64,000 nucleotides of DNA from Aphelenchoides besseyi (Eukaryota; Nematoda; Chromadorea; Rhabditida; Aphelenchoididae): positions 2,790,001 through 2,854,000 of the forward strand of contig JAMPIQ010000002.1 in assembly GCA_024699855.1 (NCBI GenBank). Reading direction: 5' to 3'. Shown here piece by piece: positions 12,614 to 25,000 of the stretch; within the stretch, counting starts at the first letter, position 1; each line of letters begins with the position of its first letter. The translations under genes and the position numbers were made by a program. Under the pieces are notes generated by a model. That model had not been told where the DNA came from. It made no database searches and saw nothing but the letters and a program-made list of their open reading frames with translations.

Positions 12614-13738
12614 TTAGACCAGAAAATCATTTTCAAGGGCTTGAATTTCGCTGAACCGTCCAGTTAACACCAATGGCCGCAAAGGCTCGGCATCTTCAGC
12701 GTCCGGTTGGGGATCAACGATCCGAGGTGGCAGATTTGCGATCATTTTTATTGTTTTTACTGGTTGCCGATGCTTCTCACATTCCCACGTTACCGAAAAC
12801 AAGTCGCCGTCCTTCGAATTAACTTCCAATTCCACGTACATGAGCTGCTGATCCGGTACTCGTTTTTGAATTAACTCCCTTTCCGCGTACGATGTATTCT
12901 GAACTCCACTGTTATCTGAACAACTCGATGCTTACCGCTTCGTCACAAGGAACATCGACATAGAGCATAGAACCGGTGGGTAATGGATGCTCGTAGATGA
13001 CTCGCAAAGCATCTTTATTGCATGGCGGGACGATGTGAAGAGTACAATTGACGTATTTTTTCAATTTTAAATTCCAACTGGAATGAAGTTAATCAAGGAA
13101 ATGGTATTGGAAACTAACCGCACGATGCTGTTCGGATGATGAATTGATGGTAATTCACTGATCGTTCCATGACTTTCCAGGATCGGACTCACGTTGTAGC
13201 TCAAACGTTTCTGCAACTTTGCGACGTAGATAAGAGTAAAATATGCGAAGAATTCCATAGGTTTCAAAGCGAATCGATGCAACTTATAGATAATGACCAA
13301 TTTGTTCTTTTTGCTTACGACCGGTTCAGGAATCTCACGACAAAAAACAATTCTCTGGTTTATGTCCGGTGGATCGTAGAAAACCAAAGCAGCACCATGT
13401 TTACACTCTCGACGTCGTCTTCGATCCAAACGAGCTACGCGCAGCCATTGAACAGAAAACATAATTTGCGTGTGATTCGGTGATTGAATGCTTGTAACGC
13501 AGGTCATGTTATCGAAAACTCCACCCAACGGCCGCTGTGGAATCTCAATCGTCCCGTGGGCAGCATCGCCGTACTGCTCTTGAATGATGATCTTGTTGTC
13601 GCAATCTTAAACCTAATGAAAATGGTTGTCGATTACAATTTTACCCCACAAATCAGGTTTGGATTCTTGAGAAAAAACATCAACGGTTGGCTCCTGAGCA
13701 AAAACATTTAGAAACAAAAATATTGTTAGAGAAAGCAT
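12614..13738 (-). CDS. Secreted protein with two CUB-like domains
   Basis: Start ATG 13738 gives a clean signal peptide (MLSLTIFLFLNVFAQ), and a 39-bp intron leads into DCDNKIIIQEQYGDAAHG. The first domain has the CUB-like pattern of GTIEIPQRPLGG, a Cys near FDNMTC, VFYDPPD and VFCREIP. The second starts GTISELPSIHHPNSIVRW across another short intron and carries CTLHIVPPC and DVPCDEA. CUB domains are extracellular beta-sandwich binding modules, and many nematode CUB-like genes respond to pathogens; that role is family knowledge, not visible here. Two or three short introns. The C-terminal exon (about 12614-12841) is rich in acidic and proline residues. The exact domain class is a pattern call and could be another beta-sandwich fold. 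Confidence 0.68.
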
Positions 13739-13805
13739 GAATCAAAAGTCAAGGTTCGATTTGATCGAAAGCAATTTATTCATTGCACTTGGCCGTACAA
13801 GCTGG

Positions 13806-14244
13806 TCATTTCGTTTTTTTGGGCGCAAGACATGCCAGCACGATTCCAGTCATCAAAAGCCCGATAACCAACACGCAACAGACAATGCAGGCGATTGTTC
13901 CAACCGGAAAACGGCGAGGACGTTTTGTTTCAGGTTTTCTAAACGATTTTCGCTGTCTTCAACACCACACCAATTCCTTTTACCCCAATCTCGACAATGG
14001 ATTCGCGGGAGCAGCATTTGCTCCTGGATTCACGTTCTGGTCCAGGTTCTCGACTTCTTGAACTTGCGTTTGTTCTATTGCACCATCCTGTAATTTCAAA
14101 TATGCATCAAAAGAATGTGAAGATACCTGATTCTCGGCTGCAACTTCCATCGTCTTGACGGCCGCTGCTTCAGCTTCTTTCCTAGACGTGTTCGTAGACA
14201 ACGTAGTCAACGGAAACATACGATAGTTGATTGGCGTTTTCCAT
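13806..14244 (-). CDS. Small single-pass membrane protein
   Basis: About 90 residues. I start at the ATG at 14244 (MENANQLS), because from there a 40-bp GTATGT..TCTAG intron joins cleanly to KEAEAAAVKTMEVAAENQ. Starting from the upstream in-frame ATG at 14255 gives a less likely protein. Two more short introns follow. An Ala/Asn/Gln-rich hydrophilic N-terminal part leads to a basic patch (KRPRRFPVG), then one strongly hydrophobic segment (TIACIVCCVLVIGLLMTGIV) and a short tail ending APKKTK. By the positive-inside rule the basic patch suggests a cytoplasmic N-terminus. No family recognised; function unknown. Confidence 0.66.
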
Positions 14245-14444
14245 TTCGACGTCAACGATCAAAAAACTGGACGACAACTGGTGAACGTGTGATCGTTGAA
14301 AAACAGTGCAATTCGTTTTAAACAAACCACAAGCATTTAATTCTCAATGCAAATTCTTTTATTTTTGATACAAAGTTCAAGTCGCATCTTCCTCTTATGT
14401 TGATCACCGAACTCGTCAATGAAGTATTTGACTAAACGAAATGT

Positions 14445-15080
14445 CTATTTCGCAGTTAATAGTGCAGTAAGAACAGCAGAGAGTACTGTGAGAAGAGCAA
14501 CAGCAAGAAGATTAAGTGCTGATGAATGAACGTCTCTATAGCTAACGGAGGTTGCCATTCGTTTAGTGGACCATGACGATCAGAGAACTCGACGCTACGA
14601 ACGAAGACTTCTCGCGATGTGAACGGAGAATCGATCATCTTTTCATTCACTTCTTTGGCGATCTCACGATAGCTGGGATTTCAATAAATGCGCGAATAAC
14701 ATTGGAGAGTGTATCGGCGGTTATTGGACGCCAAGCCAAATAAGTTTCAATTCCTCGTTTGATCATGACAGTCGTGTTGAATTGTCGATCGTCGAAGAAG
14801 GGAATTGAAATCATTGTCAACCGAAATAAGCAGCTTCATTCAGACTATTCAAACCCAAATGTGTAATGAAAACAATACTACGGGTCAAAATGGCCTGTTG
14901 ATTCATCCAATTGACGGGATGAGCGTTTGAATAGCAAGCTGAAGTCAAATGACTCAAATTGTTTCCATCCACATCCGTGACCTTCCAAATGAATTCGTAG
15001 TCCGAAAATTTGAGTGAAGACTTGTGTGATTAAGATGCAGTGGACTTTGTAATTTCAACGACACATCAAAAACAGAAGTT
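14445..15080 (-). pseudogene. UDP-glucuronosyltransferase remnant with several frame breaks
   Basis: The C-terminal half of a UGT is plain but not readable in one frame. In order on the minus strand: DYEFIWKVTDVDG, NWMNQQAILTRSIVFITHLG, then after a one-base loss LTMISIPFFDDRQFNT and ADTLSNVIRAFIE, then after a second loss NPSYREIAKEVNEKM and FVRSVEFSDRHG, then after a third the hydrophobic tail ALNLLAVALLTVLSAVLTAL. FITHLGLNS corresponds to the UDP-sugar signature (FITHGG). UGTs attach sugars to lipophilic compounds and end in a membrane anchor. Each break fits one missing base in a run (GGTTG for GGTTTG, GAAATCC for GAAAATCC, AAAC for AAAAC). No N-terminal acceptor-binding half was found upstream. 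It may be a true pseudogene or a real gene damaged by assembly indels. Confidence 0.75.
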
Positions 15081-15294
15081 TCATCTGTTAGTATGATCCG
15101 TACGGAAGCAATAAAGTCGTTTGATTCTTCAAAATTTGATTCAAAATACCAATTGTCATGCAGTCTACATGCGTAATAGCTGCTCATAAAACTTATGTTT
15201 GTTTTCCAACTACAACTGTCACACCAAATCATTAAAAAGCAAAAGTCAATTCACTAGTGTTCATTCTGCAAAAAACAACAAACTGCTTCGTATT

Positions 15295-18200
15295 CTATAA
15301 GTTTTGAGTAGTACGTCTTCGGTGCTTTAACTTCTCTTTCCGACCTTCAGCACCAACCGTCTTGTCGCAACTCAAAGCTTCTTCTGCTCTATCGAATTCA
15401 GGCCAAAGATAAGGATAAAACTCAGATTGAGTTCCAACGAAATCGGTATAATCGTAAAAGAAAGCAAGAGAATTTGGATCGCCGTCAATGATCCCGGCAC
15501 AGTAAACACCAAGACGAACGTTTGGTGAGATCCTTCAATAAAGTTTAGGGATGAGAAAGATAACCTCTCACTTGTTGCATGTCTCCAATTCCGTTTCAAA
15601 GTGAGCACAATCGCTCATAAAGTTTTTGAACTTGAGAAGTCCGACCTGTTGATAATCTGAATATCCATCCAAAATGGCCTTAAAACAAATTCAAGATTAA
15701 CATCTTGTTCGTATTACATCACCAAAAGCAATAAATTGTAGTTTTGGAATTCATCGCTCAACGTTTTCGGATACCAATCGATGTTGACAAAGAGTCGATC
15801 TTCCAAATCTTGATCGTTCAACTGAAACTCAAGAATACCTTCAGTATAAAGATTTGAAACAATTACATCCATTATAATACTAACTAGATACGGATTGATT
15901 AGAGCATTGAAGTCGTTGACAATCTTGTTGATCAGTTGCTCTGCCAACGAATCTTTTTGCCTAAAAACTCTCTTTATTGTTTATAACTAAACGCAATACC
16001 ACGTCCGAGCTTCCTCCTCTAAGCGATCTATGATTAGAGCAATCGGTGAGGCGTCGTCCACTTGAGTCCAATCGACGTTCAAGAACTTCGTCGTCCAAAT
16101 CACCTCATCGTATAAAATACGTCCAAAAGTTAGACCACGGTAATTAAAAATGTACGTTTCTGTTGAATTCAAGTCGATGGGTGAGCAGATTTCTCCGCTC
16201 TTCAATAACCATAGTGTGTGAACTTTTTGCGTGTTCACATTCAAGACGAACAGCGGTATGTTCCATCTTGTTGTATCATTCCAACCCATGGATGATGATT
16301 GTTGTTTGAAACTGTATCCTTCACTTTCGTTGTAATGAACCGTTATCATTGGATAATACGGTTGAAGCAAAAAGTCGGTCATGAATTCGCGTATCTTCAG
16401 CTGATCACCACAAAGCGGTTCGTTCTTTGTTGCATTCTCAAAAGCACTGATCAATGTTTCGAGATCAGCATTTCCAAATTTGTTTTCTCTCAAATACTTC
16501 TCGATCGCTTTGTGGAAGACTTTTCGACCAACAACTTGCTCAATCATTCCAATAACCGCGGGACCAGCGTATTCAACTTGTTCTGCATGTGTGATCATAG
16601 CGACTCTATTCCCTTGGAAACTTACCATCAAAATGCACTTGATCGTCAATCAACGGGTGTCCACTACCGTTCGTCACAATGAGTCCTTCGTCAACGCCAG
16701 AAAACGCGTAGATTTCCTAAAAATCATGATGTTCGAAAAAGAAGCGTAAAACCCACGAAAATGTCGCGATCTGCTGCGGGCAACTGTTCGGCGTAGCTTC
16801 TTATATTGTAGAAGTGAGTGAAACTGCGAGTCAAGAACTCCATTCCCCAGTGTTTCTGAGTAACCGAACCACCAAACTGTTGGCCAACAATTGCAGAACA
16901 ACTGAAAAGCTTCATTAGAAGCCAAATTTTTGTGTAATTCACACATTGGCAACGCTATTTCGAAGGTTTCTGTGCGATCAAAGAACTTGGGCGAAATAAT
17001 CAACAGTTCTTCTGATCCCGAAATCAACCCAAAACCGTCCGATAGCTCTAAATTTACTGGAATAGTAAAGAAGTTTAAACACTCACCGTACTCTGCCAAA
17101 AACGTAAAAGCCGCGAGATCTAATTTCTCCAATGGATAAGGAACATTTGTTAATCGCGCGAATGAATTTGCGCATTTTTTTGCAATTTCCGTTGTCGTCG
17201 AGATCCCATTGATCCAATGAGGAAAAGCCAAAGTGCTTACCTACAAGTAATCGAATTCAAAGAGTAGAGCTGGTTGAAAGTACCGGATAACCAGCATCTG
17301 CAATCATTGTAACATTCGTAAAATCTCCAATCACAAGTGCCAATCGATATGTGGATAGCAACTGCGTATCTTTGAATTTCGTAATCCAACGTTGATCACT
17401 ACAAATAATCCGTTCAAGACGTGTGCTCGATGAACCTACTTACTCATAAACGTCGGTGCTTTCTGCTACCGAATTGTAATAAGCTTTTGCATTCTTTGGG
17501 TAAATCAACGTCAAACTAAACACTGACTAACACACACAATGTAAGACTGTTCAACTACTTACTTTAAACGATGGATCGTCGAGTGAAGGAAAGACTTCTC
17601 GAGCAAAAGCCGGACGCAAGAATGTAGAAATTGCGTAACTATACAGAATGATGATGACGTTTCTGAAGTCCAGCTTACCGCTTCGAACTGTCCGGCAACG
17701 CGTAAATATCGTACGTCAATCCTGCCCACGATCCCATGCCCTTATCTTTGTTGTTGATATTTCCACCGTAACTGATCGACAGCGTGTACTTATCACCAAC
17801 AACGAAAGCTTTGATCGGACGAAGCTTAAAATGCGATGTTCCCGGATCGTTTTTTAGCGATGAAATCGTCATTTTCTCACCGTTATGCCAGAGAAAAATC
17901 TCGAACACTGTAAGATAGTTCATTCGTAGAGGCAGATATTGTGTTTTCTTGGTTATTTCAAACGTTATGTTCACGAAGCCATCGAATGTTAGATCCTCTG
18001 TAAATAGAGATAAGGAAAGTCTATGTGGCGTCTAGTACCTCGTCCTGCGTAGCCAGGAAACGGAAAATAGGGAGAAAGTTGTAGATCGTATTTCAAAACG
18101 TTGCAAACATGTGGTAGTGAATCGCTTGTTTCCGTTGGATCACCATCGAACTTTGGGTGTTTCTTAAAAATATCTCGAATTTGTCGACGATTTTGAACGA

Positions 18201-18319
18201 GTTCTAAACCCAACCATTCGTTTTCATTATTGCAATTGATTACCTTTAGCTTTGCGTGAAATTCCATAGACAGAAAAAACTAAAGAGCAAACGAACAGTA
18301 ACAGAAACTGACGACGCAT
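15295..18319 (-). CDS. M1-family homologue lacking the zinc site (predicted non-catalytic)
   Basis: Full-length M1 fold on the minus strand, start ATG 18319 with signal peptide MRRQFLLLFVCSLVFSVYG. N-domain: LKYDLQLSPYFPFPG. C-terminal half: EYAGPAVIGMIEQVVG and TRWNIPLFVLNV, ending KLKHRRRTTQNL. The catalytic region aligns but is destroyed. Where the family has GAMENWGLI this gene has ELSDGFGLI. Where the family has HExxHQWFG it reads SAIVGQQFG. The third zinc ligand in LNEGF is replaced in LTRSF. A 45-bp intron was needed to align this region, and the flanking residues (FGGSVTQKHWG) fit the family well, so this is not a frame error. About 13 short introns and no internal stops, so it reads as an expressed pseudo-peptidase. 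A binding or regulatory role is inference. Confidence 0.85.
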
Positions 18320-19012
18320 ATTCACATCGAATTTCTGGATTGTTGGTCTTCTTATAAGCGACTACGAACAGTTTTGCCAATTCAATTAACATAAAGTGTT
18401 GGCTTCTTAACGCCTTCCAACTGATAAGCTTCGTTCGCTCATTGTGTCGGCAGTAGTCGTGTTGTGTCATCAGATGACGTCGAAGACAATTGAACTCCAA
18501 AAAAGCTGAGAACATAACCTTGCTAGTGGTTACATAACTCAAATATCAGTACTTTAATGTTTGTATGTACCAGGCATGATTACTGATCGATTCATTTGAA
18601 CTTTTTGTTCATCGATTTCAGATGCCAGCGACTGGAACAAAAGCTTCGAATGTCATCTTTTCATTCTCTTTCCGTTATTTCTTTTGTTTGTCCACGTTGT
18701 ACAAATCAACCAGGCGTTTAAAATTGTTCAAGTTGGAAGTCGACTGATAAGACCGCGAATGTTCTTCTTTGGAATTCAAATTGGTTGTAAATCTCTTGGA
18801 CAAACATCGTTTGTACTTCGTTTTGAAGCACAACTCTTCAGCTTGTTAAGTTGATTATCAACAGCGGCCGTTTGTCCGCTGATTCACAAGACAATCGCTA
18901 AGGTTTGTTATTCAAAGCTGAAAACTTGTTGCTAGCAATCATTTTCGAACGAGTGAAATGATGCAACATTTATTGTTTTGCCTTCAATTTTATATTCAAA
19001 TGTGTTTTCAGA
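18320..19012. promoter_or_regulatory. Shared upstream region between divergent M1 genes
   Basis: About 690 bp separate the start codons of the zinc-less M1 homologue (minus) and the tandem M1 gene (plus), so the segment must carry both promoters. I see no coding potential. A pyrimidine-rich acceptor (TGTTTTCAG) ends 3 bp before the ATG at 19013 and looks like a spliced-leader or 5'-UTR acceptor. Confidence 0.5.
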
Positions 19013-22000
19013 ATGCGCTTGAGGTTGTTTCTGTTGTTGTTCTCCGCAGTCTTTCTGCAAGTCAATGGTCAGTTGAATGGCAAGAAATGGAAACGTGAGT
19101 TGCCGTGATAGCAACCTGACTTTCGGTTTAGCTCATCAGTTTCTGGGCAAAAGACCGAGACTATCTACCTCAACAAATGACGATGACGACAAGGAGCGTT
19201 TGCGTGAACGTTTGCCAAGAGTGGTTGATGTCTATCACTACGACTTACAACTTACTCCCTACTTTCCGTTTCCCGGTATTACTGCAAGTCGGTCTGAGGA
19301 TGAAGAACATAATCAATCAAAAGCTTTAGGACAAGATTTTACGTTTGATGGAATAGTAACTATCTACTTTCAAATTATCGAACAAACAAAATCGATTTGG
19401 TTTTATTCTCAAGGTTTAAACTCCATTGACTCTGTAGTTTTAAAGCAGGGCAATCACCAGCTCACACTCGAAGCCTATGCAACTGATTTGGATTTGAATC
19501 GTGTCGCCATTACTCCAATCGAGGTTTTTAAAGTCGGACAAAACTATTCACTTACCATCTCTTATAACGCGCCAATCAACGACTATGGAAACGCTGGACT
19601 ATACTACGTTAAGTATACGAATGCGCAGAATAAAGATAGCTATTTGGTATGTGTAATTTTATTTGAACATGAAGAGCTAAAAACAAACATTTTATACCTT
19701 TTGTTTTTGAACTCGTCAACCATGAAATTTCTTCGAGTATTATTCAAGTTTACAACCTTCATTTAACAGGTCGGTACATTCTTCGAACCGCAACGTGCCA
19801 GAAAGTAAGTTCAGTTCTATGCACACTTATGATTTCTATTAGAATGTATCCGTCTTTTGACGATCCTCATATGAAAGCAACCTTTCAATTGACTCTGATC
19901 TACCCGTCTCAAGCAAAAATTTACCATAACGTTGAGGAGAAAGTGTCAGAAGATCTTGAAGGGTGAGATCTTGTTATAAGTAATGTAATAGACTTAAATT
20001 TTAGTACTGAGCACAAGCGTACAACGTTCGCTGTTACTCCAAAAATGTCAACATATCTTTTGGCGTTTGTCATAGGAAATTTTGAATTCAGAAACGCAAC
20101 AACGAAAAGAGGTATTTCGGTAGGTTTAAAGATACTTTCTGTATCCATTAGTCTTTTATTTTGCTTAGGTAAGATCAATTGGTATTCCTGAAATTAGTGC
20201 GTATCTCGATGAATCAGCGGGAATTGCCGCGAACTGTATCGACTCAATGGAATCGCTCGTCAACGTGAATTACGCGTTTAAAAAGTTGGATAACGTTGAA
20301 ATGATTGAAATGGGTCATTCATCAGCAATGGAGAACATTGCACTCATCGTATACACACGATTTCTATCTCAGTTGCCAATTGCCACACCCACATCGCTCA
20401 AATTCACTCAAACGTCCATCATTTGCCACGAGATTTCTCATCAATGGTTCGGTGATCTCGTGACTGCTGATTATTGGGGCCAGTAGGTTAATCACCCAAT
20501 AAATCATAGTTGATTGATTTAGGGAATGGCTTCACGAGTCATTTGCCGCATACTTTCAAGAAAGAGCTCCACAGAATTTTGATTCAGACGTCGATTTTAT
20601 CGAAAGTACGATGGTCATGAACAAAGACAGTGGTTTGAGTTCTTCACGTGTAAGTGACCATGCAGTCTCCACCAATTTGGGTCAATTTGACGATGTCACT
20701 TATTCTTCTGGAGGTGCAATGTTGCGAATGTTCGAAAAGACTGTTGGATCTACGAGTTTCTTCAGTTCTTTGACCACCTACTTGAATGCACACAGTTTTT
20801 CGAATGCTGTGGATAGCGATTTGTTCGAAGCATTTGAGACGGTTAGAAGACTCAAAAGAATCTCTTCTATTGGTTTTAGACGTTAAACAAACCGCTTTGT
20901 GGTTCTCTGACGATAACAAATGTGATGACTGACTTTTTTCGGCAACTCCAATATCCGGTGGTCAACGTTGATTTCGATTCCAAGAACTACGTTTTAAGTC
21001 AGGTCTCACCAAATGCGGACACAAAACATTGGAATATTCCAATTTTTGTGTTCAATATCAACACTAACAGTTCACATCCAACGTATCCGTTTTTCCTTCA
21101 ATCCGATCAATCGCTGTGTCCAAATGATCCGCAGCTGAACAGTTCACAGCTTTTAATTTTCAATCACAAATCACTAACATTTGCTCGTTTCCGTTACTCG
21201 GCTGCCTATTGGGATCGTTTGCTTTCGTCGGATCTGAGGAATGTCGACGACCAAACACTTTTAGGATTAGTTCTAGATGCAATGGCAGATGAAGACTACT
21301 CGTAAACTCCAAACTTTTTGAGCGACTTAATTTCCGTATTTTAGATTGACGGCATTGAAAGATCGTCGAAGTATTCCGTTGATTCAAAAGATAATCAAAG
21401 AACGAAGTGGAAAACTTGAGCCTCACATTCTTGCTGTTCTCGTGAACAAGTATCTGGAATACGAAGGTCTATTTGTTGGAACAAACGATCAGGATCTCTA
21501 TGGACATCTTTTGAAGAATCAGCTCCAAACTGTTTACGAAACAACCGACCCACTGAAAAGCGGATTTGTCAACTACGTACTTCTTCAGGTTGCTGTTCGC
21601 TATGACATAGGAGACGCTCGTACAATCGCCAAAACCCTATTTCAAACGTTGACTAGTTTGTGTCCGTTAGCCACGACGACCGATTGGGAAAATTGCAACA
21701 AGTTTGATTTGTTCAATTGATTCGAATCAATTCGACTTCTAGAATCGTGGCCGACTCACGACCTGCTGTCTATTGTGCAGGTGTTCGTGACAACGATGCA
21801 ACTGCAATGCAATACTTGATTTCCTATTGGCAGAAGCTAATCGACAGTTCTGATACGAAGTTCTACTTCCAGTACGAACTACACGCGGTTGCTGAAGGCC
21901 TCTCGTGTATTACGGACACGACACAAATCAACAAGTTGCTGGATATCGCATTGGATAAGAATCGACCGGAAATGTTGCAAGCGTTAGCTAATCATCCGAC

Positions 22001-25000
22001 AGCTTCGGAGGTTATTCTTCAGTACATTCAATCAAATTTAAACAAATTCAAACCGAAACTTTCGCTCTTTGATATTGCGCTTCGAGCGATGATTTCGACG
22101 TGGTATCGAAAAGAAGATTTGGATAAGGTAACCGCATTACTATGCATGTTGGATAAATTTTTTAGATGAACAATTTGGTGTTGCAAATCGAACACAAATT
22201 GCAATTAAAAGCTCAGAAGATCTTAGAAGAAGCTTTGCATGCTCTGGAAAAGAAAGTTCTAGTTATGCCAGTTGTTCGAATAGACGTGAGTAACAGCGAA
22301 TTCAGAAAAGTTTACAAGTCTGTAGTTTGTTCGTTGGATTTTCGATACTCAAGTTCCCGTTGGCAAATCGTCGTGGACTAAAGAACTCACGGAGGTTAAT
22401 GCTGACGAGTTGACTTATACTCTAAATTTTGGGGCTCACTACCCAGTCGACGGTTACAATTTCACTGCAGATCAATTGTACACCTTCAATGGAGTCGTCA
22501 ATGTAAAACTGATCAATCAATCGATCTCATTCAACTACTTTAGATCGTTTATAAGGCAACCAAAGCGACAAACACAATCACTCTGAATTCGCATCGTCAA
22601 CTCATTACATCAATTAGTGTCCAAGTTGATGGTACAGACAATCCGGTTACATTTACAAGAGACTTTGACAACGCGGTTCTAACTCTCACGCTACAAAATG
22701 CTTTGACCGTCGGTGCAAGTGTGAACATTCAAATCATCTATGTCGGATTGCTGTTCAAAACGACGGAACAAAAACAACAGGGTGTGAACGTAATCAGCCA
22801 ATATAACTCCGTCACAAATGAAACAAGGTTTGTTCACGTTGAAAGATGAGTATTCAGTTTGTTTACAGTAATATTCTGGTCACTTTGTTTTCCAATGGCG
22901 CTTATCCGCGATCTCTCGTACCGAGCTTCGACGAACCAAAATACAAGGCTGTTTGGAACGTTGTAGTTTATCATCCGAGTTCCCTAACTGCTCTGTCGAA
23001 TCAGAAAATTGCGTCAATCCAAAAAGACAATAAATACACGGCCACTACATTTGCACCAACGACCAAGATGTCCTCGTATCTCTTGGCTATAGCAATCGGA
23101 AAGTTCCAATCGATTAGTGGTGTAACTAACAACGGAATTGACGTGCGAGTTTGGGCCGCAATAGGACAGGAAGTTTACGGTCAGGCAGCACTACAGGTAA
23201 ACGGAACAAAACATTTCATTAACAAGTTATTGAAAGGCTGCGATTGATGCTGTAAATTTTATGGACTTTGCAACTGGGAATACGTACAATACCTTCAATA
23301 ATAAACTTGATGTTCTCGCAGTTCCTGGTTACAGCGGAGCCATGGAGAATTGGGGTTTGATTATTGGTGATGAAAGCTACGTGCTGTTCAATCCAGCTGT
23401 TCATTCGATTCGACAGAAACGACACGTTTACGACGTCGTAGCTCATGAGACAGTTCATCAGGTACAAGAATATAAACACCTGAAATAACGTTGTTTAGTG
23501 GTTTGGAGATCTGGTGACAACGAAAAGTTGGAGAACGACGTTCTTGAGCGAAGCTTTTGCTACATACTTCGAAGCAGTTGTCTACGATAAAAACATCGGA
23601 TTCGGCGAGTATTTCCGATCAACAGCCTCAGAAAAAGGCCTTCGTTTTGATGAACAGAATCCGACAGCGGTTGTAATCCCCAATGTTATCACCGATTCGT
23701 TCAATCCATTCACACCGATCGTCTACGAAAAAGCAAGTTTCTTTTACATCGAATTCTAATCGGCGTGTTTAGCCAGCTTCTGTTCTCTACATGTTGAGAA
23801 CACTTATTGGAGAAGACAACTTCATGCGTGCATTGAGTTCATACATTACCAATAATAGAGAAGGAAATGCTGATGATTCAACTTTGTGGAATGAATTCCA
23901 GAATGTAGGCAGTTCGGCTTCAAACGCTAATCACTCATTCAGGTGGTTCCTGCAAGTGTCAAAGATTGGGATGGGAATGCATTAAATGTTGAACAGTTTT
24001 TAAATCCTTTTATGCGACAGGTATATCCAATTCCTCTATAATTTGATTCTGATATTGTAGGCTTCGTATCCGATTCTCATGGTTACAAAGAATGGAGATA
24101 AGATAGAAGTTCGACAAGAATCTTACTATCCAGCCGCTGCGTTACCACCATCGGATTATCGATACGAATGGAATATTCCCGTCTTTTCCGGAAACTCTTC
24201 AAGTGTGAATTCAGTTCAGTGGTTGAAGAACAATTCGGTGCTTACGTACTCTGATAGTTTTAATTTTGTCGTAAATCGAGAACGTATTTCCTATTCTCGT
24301 GTTTTATACGACGATTCAACTTGGGATCCAATTGAAGATGCTTATTTGAACGGTCAACTAAACGAAACCATTCGAGCGCAGATTCTCACTGATAATTACG
24401 CGTTGATTACGTTGTTCAAAAGCATTTCTTCAAGTTTTAATGCAAAGTTTTAGACGTGGAGATGTTTCGTACATTCGCGTTTTAAACTTGTTGCATTCGC
24501 TTTCGACCGAAAACAACGAACTACCATGGACGTATGCCATCGAAATCTTGAACGACTTGTTGCGCAGACTTAAAACCACGAAGGAACACGATATCTTGAC
24601 TGTAAGCTTAACAGTTTTGATATTTACTGTATTTCAAATAGGACATCATTACTAGTTGGATTGGGTCTCGTGCCTACATTCCTCAAAGATCCGAATGGCC
24701 TCTTCGGTGAGTTTCCGGTGAATCGATTTCTAGTTGCGTTGTTCAGTGACGGCAATTTGGCAATCATTCAACTGCAAAGTCGAACTAACCGCGGAAACAT
24801 TGTTGATCAGTTGCAAAACATATTCAAAGACGTTGCTAGTCGATGCTTCCAATCGGTCTATGGAACCGAAGAATGTTTCGGGTATCTTTCAGAACTTGTG
24901 TTTAAAACAATTAGATTTCAGTTATGTTCCCGATGCTCGACGAGCGATTTTGTGTTCTGGACTGCAAAAATTCCCTGAATACGAACCAAACGTCAAGTCG

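Noticed and set aside
13980..14255. Start at ATG 14255 for the small membrane protein
   Set aside because: It reads through a well-formed 40-bp intron; the ATG at 14244 with splicing gives a coherent product.
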